The notes beneath the pieces were generated by a model that ran no database searches, was not told the DNA's origin, and saw only the letters and a program-made list of their open reading frames with translations. Made by a program: the position numbers and the translations under genes. Shown here one piece after another: positions 33,663 to 45,196 of a stretch of 64,000 bases of DNA (within the stretch, counting starts at the first letter, position 1; every line of letters starts with the position of its first letter). The DNA is from Sodiomyces alkalinus F11. Taxonomy: Eukaryota > Ascomycota > Sordariomycetes > Glomerellales > Plectosphaerellaceae. The DNA lies in contig NW_021167082.1 of NCBI RefSeq assembly GCF_003711515.1, forward strand, positions 2,659,691-2,723,690, in the 5' to 3' direction.

Positions 33663-33869
33663 CACTACTGCCGACAACAGCTTCAAAATAATAAAATAAA
33701 GGTCGTTTATATAAATACTAAATTTAATATAGCCGATACAATGACTAAAGGTCTACCTAAAGACTTACATAATACACTATGCGGTTATATGAATTTAGGC
33801 TATAAAGACGACATGTTGCCTGACTACGATATACCACCTTATACCCGAATTCAAGAATTAAAATACTAA
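32098..33869 (+). pseudogene. Copia E reverse transcriptase and RNase H, copy with intact 3' end
   Basis: Same RT and RNase H as the first copy, with YVDD at about 32784-32795. It continues through HKRVKHIDRQYHYCRQQL and FNIADTMTKGLPKDLHNTL to a natural TAA at 33869. The longest open stretch is 33435-33869. Interruptions are CAG/CAA/TGG-derived stops and in-frame poly-Asn tracts. Confidence 0.85.
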
Positions 33870-34150
33870 GGTCTATAATAGAACTAGGTTTTTTATCTTC
33901 GGATTTTCCTACACATATATACTTAGGTTTTTTACCTACGGGTTTTCCTAGTACTATAAAAAGGGTTTTCCAATTTTCCCTTAATAAGAAATCAAGGGTT
34001 TTTTTAATTTTTCCCTTAGAGGTTGTATTTCATTTTTTCGTCTTGTAAGTAGTCCTAGTTAGTTAACTAGGGTTTCTGCGCTATAACTCTATAATATATA
34101 TACTCGTTTTAAGCTGCTCCTTCTTATATAAGAACCACCTTACGGGGGGT
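33870..34150 (+). promoter_or_regulatory. Copia E 3' untranslated region with polypurine tract
   Basis: T-rich direct repeats (CTTAGGTTTTTTACC, AAGGGTTTTTTTAATTTTTCC) precede ACGGGGGG at about 34143-34149, immediately before the 3' LTR. This is the expected place for the plus-strand primer. Confidence 0.65.
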
Positions 34151-34550
34151 TTTTGATATTAATATTATTACTAATAATATCCTTAATATCTTTCGAGTAT
34201 ATCCTTCGTACTCGAACAAAGGATATCTTCCCCGCAAGCCTAGACCGTTCTCTTTCGAGTCAGTTCATCTGTTACGAGTCAGACAAATGATACAATGGAT
34301 TACGATACTATTACGATACCGATCCTTTACAAAGAACAAAGGATATCAACCCGTTCCCTCGGTTCGGTTCTTCCTTTCTTTGTTCTTTATTCGAAAATCC
34401 TTTATCTCAATCCCTTTTTCGATGCGAAGAAGATACAATACGCGCGCAGAGATCCTACCTTACAATCCCATTATTACCTTCTTATTTTTCCACTGCTTTT
34501 CGTGACTTTCGTCCCTTCTGTTTATCCGATATCGTCAGATATCTTCAAAA
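34151..34550 (+). repeat. Copia E 3' LTR (400 bp)
   Basis: Begins TTTTGATATT and ends ATATCTTCAAAA, followed by the target duplicate GTAGC. The less mutated of the pair, it keeps CA at several places where the 5' LTR has TA. Confidence 0.95.
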
Positions 34551-34555
34551 GTAGC

Positions 34556-35740
34556 CCCTAAGGCTTCCCGCCTCTTCTATATCGCGGTGACCACGCGGCT
34601 TTTAAAACTATAGTTATATATCTTCTTTTCTATAACCTTCGTAATATCTTCACGGCCACGCTAGGTATAAGGGCGTATATTCGGCCTTATATACTAATAG
34701 ACGGCGGTAGTATAGGGGTTCTTATATATCTTATAAGGCCTCTTTACTACGGGAGGGATAGCCTTTACAGACGTATCGCTACGAGGACGCTTCTTATTAT
34801 CTTCTTTACTAGTAGTATCATTAGTATCGGGGAGGTTCTTAAGGGTATTAAAGGTGCCTCTGGCGACTCTAGGCTTTATAGCGGCGGATTATAGGCTCTT
34901 TATATTACTAAGAACCGCCCTTAGAGCCTTTACGAAGTCGTTAATCGTTAGCTTATTTTCCGTAATCATATCGTAGTTATAATCTAGGTAGTTATTACTC
35001 TATTCCTAGGTAATAGGTCTAATAGCTTTTAACACGTTATGCGCTTAATGGTCCGCGCTTAATAGCTCTAAAACGTCTATATATTTATAGTATATTATCG
35101 CTATTTTTTTTAGCTTATAACCTACCTATCTATATCCTTAGGTATAGCCTTTATAGGCGTAGTATATTATCGGTATAGAATTGGTGCTTCCTTATAAAGG
35201 TCTATAGGGGTCGGTCCTATATACGCGTAAAGGAGAGTAATCCAGCCTTATAGGTTCTTTACGTTATCTTCCTATAATTATACGTGGAGCTTATATAATA
35301 TAGTATAGACAGTCCTTTTAATATACGAGTATACCCCGTTAAATTCCTTCTACTACGCGTTATAGTCTGCCTTTGCCTCGCAGTATACGTGGCGATCTTA
35401 TAGGTAGCGTATACGCCCCTTTTTAGGGATGTCGTTAATAAACACAGGCGTCCTAATCAGTGGTTCTTTCGTTACGGCCGTAGTCTTCCGGCGAGTAGCC
35501 GTCTTCTTCTTACTAGTAGCCGTGGTAGCTATAACCGTTATAATAGCGGCCGTGGTAGCCGTAGTAGCGGTAGTATCCGTGTCGTTCGTAGCTTTATCGC
35601 CCTCAAGCGTGATAGTAGAAGACGGAGTAGCCGTGGCCTCCTCTATCGCGTTAGTGTTAACGATAAGGGCCTTATATTTACGAACGTTAGGTAGTATAGG
35701 CTTAAAAGGTGGATAGGCGTCGGCCTCCTTATCGCTTAGC
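34556..35740 (-). pseudogene. Copia D gag, RIP-inactivated
   Basis: Collinear with Copia A gag (11940-13110) on the minus strand, with the same Thr/Ala-rich N-terminal part near 35700-35430. It is joined to the rest of Copia D once Copia E is removed. The + strand ORF at 35429-35716 is a shadow. Confidence 0.75.
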
Positions 35741-36049
35741 TTTAGTTAAGGTAGTTATCCTAGTAGAAGGCAAATCTACCGCGTATAGCGTGCTTCTATA
35801 TCACCTAATCCCTCTAGTTAATAAGGGTAGTAGCGGCTACCTTCTATTCGGCGTTAGATAGATTAAAAGCTATCTCTGCTTACTTATCGGTTAATTAATT
35901 AATTAATCGGTAAGTCGGTAGGTTAATTAATGGCTTAATTACTCTGATTAGGTCGATAGTAGTTATTTAAAAGTGCTTATATAAGCGTGATTACTTTTAT
36001 AGTGGAATAGGGGTAGCTTTATTAATATCTATCGTTTAGGTGTTATAGA
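35741..36049 (-). other. Copia D leader
   Basis: Non-coding stretch between gag and PBS. It contains a near-palindromic block GGTTAATTAATTAATTAATC at about 35890-35910 and GGTTAATTAATGG nearby. Confidence 0.55.
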
Positions 36050-36062
36050 CCGGGCTTATAAC
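36050..36062 (-). promoter_or_regulatory. Copia D primer-binding site, internal initiator-Met tRNA type
   Basis: On the minus strand GTTATAAGCCCGG follows the LTR end directly. It matches the Copia E site (26095-26108) except for the first G and carries the same TG-to-TA change. Confidence 0.65.
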
Positions 36063-36337
36063 TATCGCACGTTAAAATAGCACTTATATAATTAACTTAA
36101 TAGAGCAGAAATCTCGTATATATATATTATATTAAGTTATATCTGTGTAAGTCTCTTATACTCTTATTTTAAGTGGTGAAGACTCTATTATAGGTACTAT
36201 ATTATTTGGATCCTATCCGGTCTTTTCTGGTATCCTCCCTTATCATATTCTCATATCCGAGATCCCCGAGATCCGAAGCCCTTAGTCAGGCATAGATCCC
36301 CTAGGGACCGCGGCGTGGTCCGTGTGCCTATACAACA
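36063..36337 (-). repeat. Copia D 5' LTR (275 bp)
   Basis: Pairs with 20872-21146. On the minus strand it starts TGTTGTATAGGCAC. It abuts the inverted-repeat element at 36338. Confidence 0.85.
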
Positions 36338-36650
36338 AGTCGGACCATACTAATCTGGCCCCCCCCTAGAAACGGCTCCCCAAACCATACTAAACAAGGG
36401 GATTTTATACCCCTGTTAATTCACTAACTATACAAGGGAACTGTATTAAATTAAGATATTAGGTAGATCGTTATACGGTTATTATACATATGACTTTATC
36501 TTTTCTATATACTAAAGCTATAAGCTGAAAGTAGAGCTAGAAGTTCCTGTTAGTGATATATAATAATTTCTTAGTAAGCCTTAAGAGAGTAGAAAAGTCT
36601 ATAATAAATTAATAAGACTAAGATTCTATAGGTAGTATATACTAAAGATA
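36338..36650 (+). repeat. Left terminal inverted repeat
   Basis: Aligned by eye with the reverse complement of 43500-43809, through GATATTAGGTAGAT, CGGTTATTAT, TAAAGCTATAAGCT, TAGAGCTAGAAGTT and ACTAAGATT. Differences are mostly CA/TA or TG/TA. Confidence 0.8.
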
Positions 36651-36805
36651 CTTATGAAATACCGGCTATCCAAAAATAAACTTATAGTTATAAAATCTAT
36701 TATATCTAGTCTTCTATATTAGAAATAAGTTTCTTTTATAGTAAAGTTTACTAAGGGAATTATTCTTTCTTAAATAACTTAAAAGCTAATATATTATATA
36801 GACTT
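36651..36805. other. Middle of the inverted-repeat element
   Basis: Unique AT-rich sequence. It ends in the LINE target duplicate ATTATATAGACTT (36793-36805). Confidence 0.6.
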
Positions 36806-36959
36806 TATTCTTCCTAACAAAAAGGCTTTAAGGGCGGTTCTTCCACGGGCGCGTAATAAGAGTAAAATCGATAAAACCACCGGGATAGAGATTATAACTA
36901 CCGCCTCCCTCCTAGGATACTATCGTAGCGGCACCGTAATACCGGCGCTATCGTATAGC

Positions 36960-38220
36960 CGGAAGAGTTATAGGATAGCGTCCCCCTGACCTCGACTATA
37001 TAGAATTCGTAACGGACCCACGTTTTAGAATATAAGCGCTCCCCCCCCCTCCCGAGGCAGGATATAGCGCGGAACCGGTAGAAGACCGAAAAGGGATTAC
37101 TACGCCCCCCGGAACTAAGAGTAGCTAAGATTAAGGCAGAAATTTAGGCCCTACTAGCCAATAGGAACACGATTAATTTGGTCGTAGAGCTAGTAAAGGA
37201 ACTAATTATAATACGTAGTACCCGTAACGACGCCGGTACGCTACCACTAGTATACTTATATATATCGTCCGCCGCCACGTTATCCGTAAGGAACTCCGTA
37301 AAGGAATAAGCGGTATAAAAGAGACCTAGGCTAATATTATATATAGCCCGAGCACCCGCGGCGGCGCCGCCACGGGACCCTGCCCCCCCTAAAATAATCC
37401 CCGCTAAGTATTACCGGGAACTAATAGTCCGTTAAGGAACCCTCCCCGAAGACTAGCCCCTTAGAGCTAGGACCCTAAAGGAAATTATTTAAGCTATAAA
37501 CGCCACGACTACCCGATATAACGCCGTAATAGTATAAAAGCTACCTAGCGGAGATATCTACCTTACCTTTACCGAAAGGGTATCATAGTAGACTACCTAT
37601 AAAGAATAATAGATTAAAAAGGCCTTTAGTAAAAGAGCTACCCTAGCCGTATAAACCTACCCTATACTTACTAAGACTATCCCCCGGGAGGTCCTTAATA
37701 CCCTATCCGAGGAGGACCTATTAGTATCCCTATAAGATATAAACCCCGAGGCTAAAATCCTCTAAGCACGATAGTACCTACCCCGCTACGGTATTAGTAG
37801 GGAAATACTCCTCCTTATTAAACCGGTTTTACCGGAAAGGGTAATAAGCCTTATCCGGAATACCCTCCTCTTTAAAAGGGGTAGTTATATCTATAAACTA
37901 TACGATCCTAACCTTAGCCCCCTAAGGTGCTATAAATACCTATACTTCGGCTATAAGGCTAATAGCTACCTTACGGTCAAGAGAGTCTACTATTACTACG
38001 CTAAGCCTAAATTGGCGTACCTATAAGGGCTAGGATACTACGATATTACGGCGCCCGGCCGCTCCCCCTATTATATCGCCTATACTAAAGACTACGATAC
38101 CTTTAACGACTTATACCGACTACTAAGGAAAAAGGCCGAGAAGACTTATAAAGCGTATAGGTACCGAGCCAGAGACTTTAATATCACCCGCTAAACTAAA
38201 ATAGTATACCCACGGTAACC
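36960..38220 (+). pseudogene. LINE-1 ORF1 (gag-like, CCHC), RIP-inactivated
   Basis: Long frame with QDINPEAKILQARQYLPRYG-type text (Q read for stops) and KPVLPERVISLIRNTLLFKR. At about 37929-38010 the zinc knuckle reads RCYKYLYFGYKANSYLTVKR: the spacing C-x2-C-x4-H-x4-C is kept but C and H are now Y (TGC/CAC to TAC). The end near 38210 is rich in aromatic and basic residues. The start is uncertain. Confidence 0.75.
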
Positions 38221-38479
38221 GTAGATCTTCCCCCCGAATATTATCGTCTAGGACTAGGATTAGCAGCTCCGTAGGGGCCGGGGACGCCCCCTAAAAAGGA
38301 CTAAAGGATAAGAGGGCTCCCTAATACCGGGCCTAATAAGCGCCTATATAGTCCCCCGCGGGGCTAGTAAGGCACTGTAGTAGGAGCAATAAAGCCAGGA
38401 CTAAACCCCGGTTATACCGGGCACGTTATCTTAACCCCCCCCCCCCCCTACTAACTCATAAGAATCTATATCCTTTTAT

Positions 38480-41400
38480 AGAATATAAGGAGGAGTTAGG
38501 TATAGCGGGAGCTCCTGTTTTAGTGCCGCGCCGAGTACGATATAATGGTAATCCAGGAACCCGGCCTTAACCCCTTTACGAAAAGCTTTACCTACCCCCC
38601 CTAAAGGGTATACCGGCTAATATAGGGAGGAGGCCGCGCCCTCCTATATATATATAAGAGATACCCGCTATATACGTAGACATAGCGGACCTACTATAAT
38701 ACCTACGCGGTTATATTTAGGACTAGAGATAACGCCCTTATAATCTAGTTAATCTACTTAGAGAACTACTAGTTAGCTGGGATCCCCTAGAATACACCCC
38801 TATATGATATATTCAATATAGTACTACTACGGCGCCGCCACGTTCTTATAGGGGACTTTAACCTATATTACCCCCTATAGTTATAGCCACCGCGTTATTA
38901 CCCCCGGGCCGATACCCTACTTACCCTTATAACTTAATAGAACCTAGACTTAGAAGCCCCTCCCGGGACTATTATATAGCACCGCCCGGGCCGGTATACT
39001 AGTACTATTAACCTTATATAGGCGATATAGGAGCTCCGCTATAACTTCGGCGGCCCTCATATAACTATTATCGGATCGAACTACTACTTGTAGACGGCCT
39101 AAATCAATACGGAGATAGATACCAGGCCGAGTACTATAATAATACTACCGCGGGACTTAGGCGGGCCCCGCTAGGTCTAGAAGGACTTTAACCCCTTCGA
39201 AGTCCCTTAGCTCGCGGCTATATAACTATAGTAGACCGGCCCCTTTATAATACTAGGAGATATTAACTTAGTACTAGATAACCTAATCGGGGACTTTACG
39301 ATTATAGCTGATAAGACCGCGTAGCGCCGCCGCGGGAGCACCTCTAGACTCCTACCCACCCCTTAATAGAACACGGAGCTAATCGCCCTTACCTAAGAAG
39401 TAAGGCGCCTTTACCGTAGATATATATATAGGAAGTCACGGAACTAATAGGACGACTTCTAAAAAGTAGAGAGGCGCCGCGATAAGGCTATAGCGGTAGC
39501 GAAGCGGCTATATTAGCGATATCTACTATATAAGACTAGGAAGAACGATAACCTCCTTTACCGATTATAGAAATAGGTACGAATAAAAGGGAATATACCG
39601 CTAGACCCCCTATTAGTACCATTATTACGCTAAGATAATAATAATAGCCTAGCTATTATATACGCCGAGAAAGCCGAAGTCCTTAACTAGAAGCTCTTAT
39701 CACCCCCCCCTCTTTACTGCCCTTAGGCCCTTAGGCGCGGAATTCCCCCCTAAATAGGATATCCGCTATAACGTTACCATAGCAGATATATAGGGGCGCT
39801 TTAAGAAGACTAAACCCTAGGCGGTACTAGGACCCGATAAGCTCCTAGCAGGGCTCCTTAAAGTATATAGACCTCCCTTATACTAAAGACTAAGCGCTAT
39901 CTTTATAGCGTGCCTCAAAGCGGGTTATTACCCGAAAAAGTACCGCTACGCTACTATAGTAGTCCTTAAGAAGGAAGGCCGGCTACCGGCCAATTAGGAG
40001 ATAGTAAAGGACTAACGACCGATATTACTCCTTAATATAATAGGTATGGTCCTTAAGGGGATACTAGCTAACCGTATCGCCGCCGTAGTAGAGGAGTATT
40101 TGCTCCTCCTAAAAGAATAGATAGGTACCCGGACCGAGCGGAGTATAAAGATAGTAGTATAGAAAGTTATAAAGGCTATAAGGGTAAGCTAGGCCTATAG
40201 CGGTACCGTTTCGATACTCTAACTAAATATTAAAGGCGCTTTTAATACTATCCCCTACTCCTATTCTTATAAGGTACTCAAAAGAAAGGGATTCCCCTAA
40301 TAGCTTACTACTCTAATTAGTAGCTTCCTTTAAGACTATATAGTCTAGCTATTACTTAATAGTAAAATAGCCCCCCTATAGTACCTCTACGGGGGTATAC
40401 TATAAGCCTCCCCGATCTCCTTGATTCTCTGTATCCTATATATCTCTACCCTTTATAAGGAGCTAAAAAGGGTACCTAAGACAATAATAGCAGGATTCGC
40501 TAATAACACGAATATTATCGCCTTCGGTAGGATAGAGGTATAAGTATAGTACCGTCTCGCCGCTATATAGCGTGTTTACCTAGATTAAGAGATAGCGAGC
40601 GGACTATAATTCGAACCAGCTAAGTACGTTTATATCCCCTTTACGAAGTTACGCTAACCTTCCTTTACCCCGCTCCCCCTTAGCCCTACCTCGGTATTAG
40701 TAGCGGAGGCGATAAGGCTCTTAGGCGTCTATCTTAATAGAAAACTTAACTTCCGGCGATACGCTAAAAGGGTAAAGAGCCGACTAGCTATATAAATATA
40801 CGCCCTTTTAAGGCTTAGTATAGTAGCGTAGGGGTATAGCTTCGCGGATATAAGAAGATTATACCTTATAGTAGTAATATTAGTAGTAGCCTACTATGCC
40901 TCGGCTATCTATAAGATAGGGGCCGGCCCCCGGTATAGCCCCGTAGCGGTATTTATAGCGATATAGAACCGGTGCCTTAGATTAGTAGCCGGAGCCTATA
41001 AGGCTACGCCCGTTAGGGTTCTTAAAAAAAAGACCTTTTCCCCCCTCTTAACCTATATCTCTTTAGCCTAAGCGCCCGAAATATCCTCCGGATATAAGAA
41101 GAAGGGACTAAGGATAAGATATTAACCGGAGTATACGCTATAGCGAGAGCCTTAGCGATACCAAATTAGTATTATAGGACTTATACCGCCGTCGCGTGGA
41201 TAGTATAGCTTACCGCCCTAATAACCTAGGCCGGAACCTCGTCCCCTCGGAAGGCCCTTATAAGAGAATAGGGTTAAGCCTAGGTGGAAGCACGGCGGCC
41301 GTATACCTATACTGTAATGGTACTAAGCCGCCCCCCGATATAACGCTCCCTCCAGAAATATAAAGGGCTCCTTAAGCTATAAAGCTCCGCACTTACCTAG

Positions 41401-41800
41401 ATTAGATTAGAAAAACTAAACCTATAAGCATTCCTAGCTAAAATATGGGTGCCGGGCTTCCTATTACCACGGTACCCTTACGGGGATAAAGGGGCGGAAA
41501 TAGCGGAGTATATAATACTCTAGTACTAGGAGGTAACCGAGGAGGACTATAAGCACCTCTTCGGTGCCGTAGAGAGGCTACTTATAACTAGAGGAGACTT
41601 ATACAACGTACTAGAATATAGTACTAAGGCCGGGGTAGTTATAAGGTAGTTTCTATAACGGAAGAGGCTTAAGGACTTCCGCCTTACCCTTAACGTTATA
41701 GAGGCCTATAAAGATACCCGCGATATTAAAGCGGGACCGTATCGGGGATAGGGCAGTATAACGACTAATTAATTATTAGAATAAAGGCCTTATAAGCTAG
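38480..41800 (+). pseudogene. LINE-1 ORF2: AP-endonuclease and reverse transcriptase, RIP-inactivated
   Basis: Endonuclease: VLIGDFNLYYPL (about 38840-38880), then INLI-stop-AI and ITIIGSNYY where the family has DHY (H and D lost). RT: ILLLNIIGMVLKGILANRI (about 40026-40080), LNIKGAFNTIP (about 40225), GGIL...ASPISLILCILYI (about 40390-40440), and GFANNTNIIAFG (about 40494-40530) for the catalytic FADDT. RLLGVYLNRKLNF follows near 40710. Both catalytic D are N by TG-to-TA. In LINEs ORF2 nicks the target and copies RNA in place. Confidence 0.85.
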
Positions 41801-43499
41801 GACCCTAACGGTATTAATATAGTACTATTACGGCACCGACTAGCTCTTATCGTTATTACCTCCCTCGGAGGTATTAATACCGCTTTTAATATACTTAAGA
41901 CCCTATTAGGCCTAGTTAGCTAACTAATACCGCTAAGGAGCCGTAGCGGGACCGAGGGAGAGCTACTTATAAGGTATTTTAAGATTAGATCTATCTTACC
42001 CTCTAAACATCTTATCTAATAAGATAACTCCTATACCGTTACTAACACGGTGCCGCCGCGACTATAACTAAAAGGTAACGCCCGGTTTAGGGCCCGGCTA
42101 AAAGACCGGGACGCCGTCTTTAGGCGCTCCTTAGCCTATAACTTATTAGTGTTGAACCACTATAGCACCGAAGGGGGATACCTATAATAGCGATACTAGC
42201 GCTATTAGCGGCCTTTACCGCTATATATACCTCATACATATCTGTAAGGCGTTACTACTACTTCTTAGTAGCGGAGGGGACCTGCCGAGCTATTAGCTAT
42301 ATACACCTTAACGTATACACGGCACTATTACGGCACCGAGGCAACTTATATTCTTATATAGACGGCGACTATTAGTATACTAGTAATAGGCCGCGCCTAT
42401 TCCCGTGGTGTTAGCGTAAGCTTCTATATTATCGGGGTATATACCTAAACGCTTACTATAATAGATATAACTACCCTACGTTAGCGCTATAATACTACTC
42501 CGATACTACTAAGGGCTATATACGGTATAACACGAATTACACCGCGCTTATAGCGGCGGCTATTAGTATTAGTATTAATGTTATCAGGAGACGATATCTA
42601 CGATTATTAGCACGCTACCACCGAGGCACGGCTACGCCACAAAGAGAACTTATATTATACTACCACTTTAGATTACTTATTTATATATATAAATCGATAC
42701 TATACTACCTAGTTAACCCCACGCCACTACGCTACCACGATACTACCCGCGAGACACTTATAGTACAACTATAATAGGAATATAATAAGAAAACTAAAGG
42801 GGTTTACTAGTTACTATAGGCCGTAACGATATACCTATAAGACTATAAGCGGGAATAGATTAAGGGGAAAATCTATAGTAAACTCGTTAGCATTATAGGA
42901 GGAAGAGGGAGGATTAAGGTATAAAGGCCTTAGGGGATATTAACTATCTAATTTTTATAACGGGGTAAGGCCTTATTCCCCCTACCTACCGCCGGATATA
43001 GTAGGAACCTACCTAGGGGAGGTAAGAGGCGTTTACCTCCTTACTCTTTTTATTAACCGAACGGAAGGAATACAGGCATAATCCTCGAGGGATATAGGGA
43101 GACCGAGGCTAGAGAGCTATAGCTGCTATATAGCGGAAGCGCGGTAACGCCCCCTCGGCCCTTACTCCACCGATAAAGATTAGCTTAGGCTAACTTACTT
43201 AACTACTAGCCTGCTATACTTCCCGTTAGCTATTAGCCTGGAGGTAAGATCTAGATATGTAATAGGGAAGAACCGGGGCTATATCGGCCCCGTAGCGGTA
43301 CCTCTCCACCTAAGGAAGTGTATAGAGTTTTTCCCCGGGGTTTACCCGGGTTTTCCCCTTTATACCTACCCGAGAAGGACCGTATAGCCTAGGAAGGCTC
43401 CTATAGATTAGTTAGGATAATATAGTAATATCGATAATAATAATAATAATTATATAGACTTATAACCTAGAATATAGACTATATTGTATTGTAGATTGT

Positions 43500-43809
43500 T
43501 TCTGATATATACTAGTTATACAATCTTAGTCCTGTTAAGTTATAATAGAATTTTCTACTCTGTTAATGTTTACTACGGAGTTATTAGATATCACTAACAG
43601 AAACTTCTAGCTCTAATTTTAGCTTATAGCTTTAGTATATACAGAAAGGAAAGCCATATATATAATAACCGTATAACAATCTACCTAATATCTTAATTTT
43701 ATACAGTTACCTGTTACTGTTAGTAAAATAACAGGGGTACGAAATCCCCTTTTTTAGTGTGGTTTAGAGGGCCGTTTCTAGGGGGGGGGCAGATTGGTGT
43801 GGTCCGACT
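43500..43809 (-). repeat. Right terminal inverted repeat
   Basis: Reverse complement of 36338-36650. Ends ...GGTGTGGTCCGACT, followed by TAGTTAGAGG of a Copia fragment. Confidence 0.8.
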
Positions 43810-44045
43810 TAGTTAGAGGAGGGGTTAACGTTATATTAGAAAAGCTTCGAATAGGCGAACACGATATCGGGTCCTTATCACGATAACGCTATTTAGGATT
43901 AAACTGATTATACCCTAATACTAGCAGCCCTTAGAAATTAACGCCTAGGTGCTATCGCGTAGTATTAACAGCTCTATAATTAATAATAGGACCTTTAATA
44001 GTTTTCGGTAAAGGATATCTACGTAGTATCTAACTATAATCTTCG
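43810..44045 (-). mobile_element. Copia fragment (RNase H to RT border)
   Basis: Collinear with copy D 22024-22250 and copy C 19866-20100, same orientation: GAGG-GGGTTAACGTTATAT, AAAGCTT-AATAGGCGAA, GATATCGGGTC, GGATATCTACGTAGTAT. It does not continue the Copia D LTR on the other side of the inverted-repeat element, so at least one rearrangement lies here. Confidence 0.75.
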
Positions 44046-45196
44046 CTATCGCCCTTAGTGCTATATAGAATATATTAGACCTAATAATAGTGGTTCGCTA
44101 TTTCCGTATAGGAAAGCTTATATACCTAGGGCCTCTCGGAAGCGATAGTTAAATATTAGCCGGCCATATAGAGTAGCTAGCGAACCGTATCACGGCCAAC
44201 TATAAGCTAGTAACCTGTATTATCCTAGTATACGCCGTGCTTAAATAATAGTACAGCGGCCGTACTTACGCCGGACTATTGGCATTTAGCGACATCGACC
44301 CTATTAACCTCCTTAAGCTCACGGATATAATAACGATTAATAAGGTATCCACTATCTTAGATATCAACGTTAACCTGTAGGGCTTCCCCGATAAAGTGTA
44401 AGCCGTGGCGGACACGGAAGACGATAATAGGGTAATAACCCTCGAGTAATTATATAGAGTAGCACGGAGGGTTTAAGGCGTAGTGGAGAATTACTAGGGT
44501 ATACGGTAAATATAGAACGCCGTGGCGTCAGTATATTCCTTTTAATATTTAATATTTCCTTTTCTTCTTATACTAAGCCGGCTAGGCAGTAAGTAATAAC
44601 GGCGGCAGTCGCTATAAAAGCACCCCCGTCTAAGAAATACTTTCTTTTTATTATCCCTAACCATATCGCAATTTACTAGTATAACCGCGATACTCCTTAA
44701 GTAAGGCTATCATAGTTACCGTGGAAAGCCCGCAGGATATAGGGCTTTATTGCTTAGGGTATTTAATACGCCCTAGATCATACTAGGAATACTAGGGCGT
44801 ATTACGGGGTACCCTAGCAGTAGTATAGTATAAGCTATAGCACCTAAGAGATATACTATAGGTACCTTTAGGGTATACTATAACTTCTCTAGGGTACGAT
44901 TAGGGAATACCGGGGAATCTCCCGGGTTCCTATACGTAGAAGCCGAGGATTCTACGGGGTTTACCCGTGGATACTTAAGTCCCGGGGGCGCGCCCCCTTA
45001 GCTTAGATAATATATCTTTATTATACCCTATTTACTATAGTAAAGATCGCACTCTAAATCCTGGGTTTCCTAGGTCTGTTAGTACTAGCTGGCTAGAATC
45101 GTGCCCGGCTAGGGTATATTAAATCCTGGATCCTCTAGATTCTATAGTACTGGCTAGCCAGGTATTTACCTGGCTAAGGCTTATCACTACCCCCCG
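44046..45196 (+). mobile_element. Diverged, inverted partial copy of the 5.06-kb LTR element family
   Basis: The reverse complement of 44690-45190 shares with 5021-5400 the landmarks CCAGCTAGTACTA, ATAATAAAGATAT, GGGCGTATT and AAAGCCCTATATCC-GCGGGCTT. On the + strand, 44120-44550 carries the C-terminal part of the same protein: GLLAFSDIDPINLLKLTDII aligns with GLLAVYDISVTELIE-stop-RDTL of 5745-7530, preceded by LANRI-like versus LADRL-like text. The reading ends near SVYSF and stop at about 44544. No boundary duplication was found. Confidence 0.6.

Larger units (their letters stand above)
25695..34550 (+). mobile_element. Copia E, complete LTR retrotransposon nested in Copia D
   Basis: Two 400-bp LTRs (25695-26094, 34151-34550) lie within a 5-bp target duplication GTAGC (25690-25694, 34551-34555). 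Removing the element rejoins the Copia D frame, which reads GATAGCCCCTAAGG uninterrupted in Copia A at about 11933. Order on + is PBS, leader, gag with zinc knuckle, protease, integrase, RT, RNase H, PPT: a Copia layout. It is less mutated than its host, and the LTRs differ at roughly 15 of 400 positions by hand count, about six being CA/TA. True length is probably about 6.95 kb once the duplicated block is removed. Confidence 0.9.
20872..36337 (-). mobile_element. Copia copy D, complete with both LTRs, split by Copia E
   Basis: Minus-strand element: 5' LTR 36337-36063, primer-binding site 36062-36050, leader, gag 35740-34556, [Copia E inserted], integrase 25689-23600, codon minisatellite, RT 23060-22240, RNase H, 3' LTR 21146-20872. 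Without Copia E it is about 6.6 kb. The flanks (AAACC left, AGTCG right) do not match, so its own target-site duplication is lost or the right flank was replaced by the inverted-repeat element. Confidence 0.85.
36806..43448 (+). mobile_element. LINE family 1, nearly full-length, nested in the inverted-repeat element
   Basis: 6.64-kb non-LTR retrotransposon bounded by a 13-bp target duplication ATTATATAGACTT (36793-36805 and 43449-43461) and ending in (TAA)n. ORF1 has a zinc knuckle and ORF2 has AP-endonuclease and reverse transcriptase, a Tad/I-like layout. RIP stops throughout. Bases 41800-43436 hold the ORF2 C-terminal part and the 3' region shared with 13136-14499. Confidence 0.85.
36338..43809. 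mobile_element. Inverted-repeat (foldback or DNA-transposon-like) element, split by LINE-1
   Basis: Its ends are inverted copies of about 310 bp: AGTCGGACCATACTAATCTG at the left and its complement ending ...GTGTGGTCCGACT at the right. Both ends carry a C/G homopolymer and TAGAAACGGC. Without the LINE and one target duplicate the element would be about 0.82 kb with a short unique middle and no room for a transposase, so a MITE-like foldback element is likely. TIR style (AGTC start, C-run) recalls Fot1/pogo elements. TA follows on the right but CA precedes on the left, so no clean TA duplication. Confidence 0.75.
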
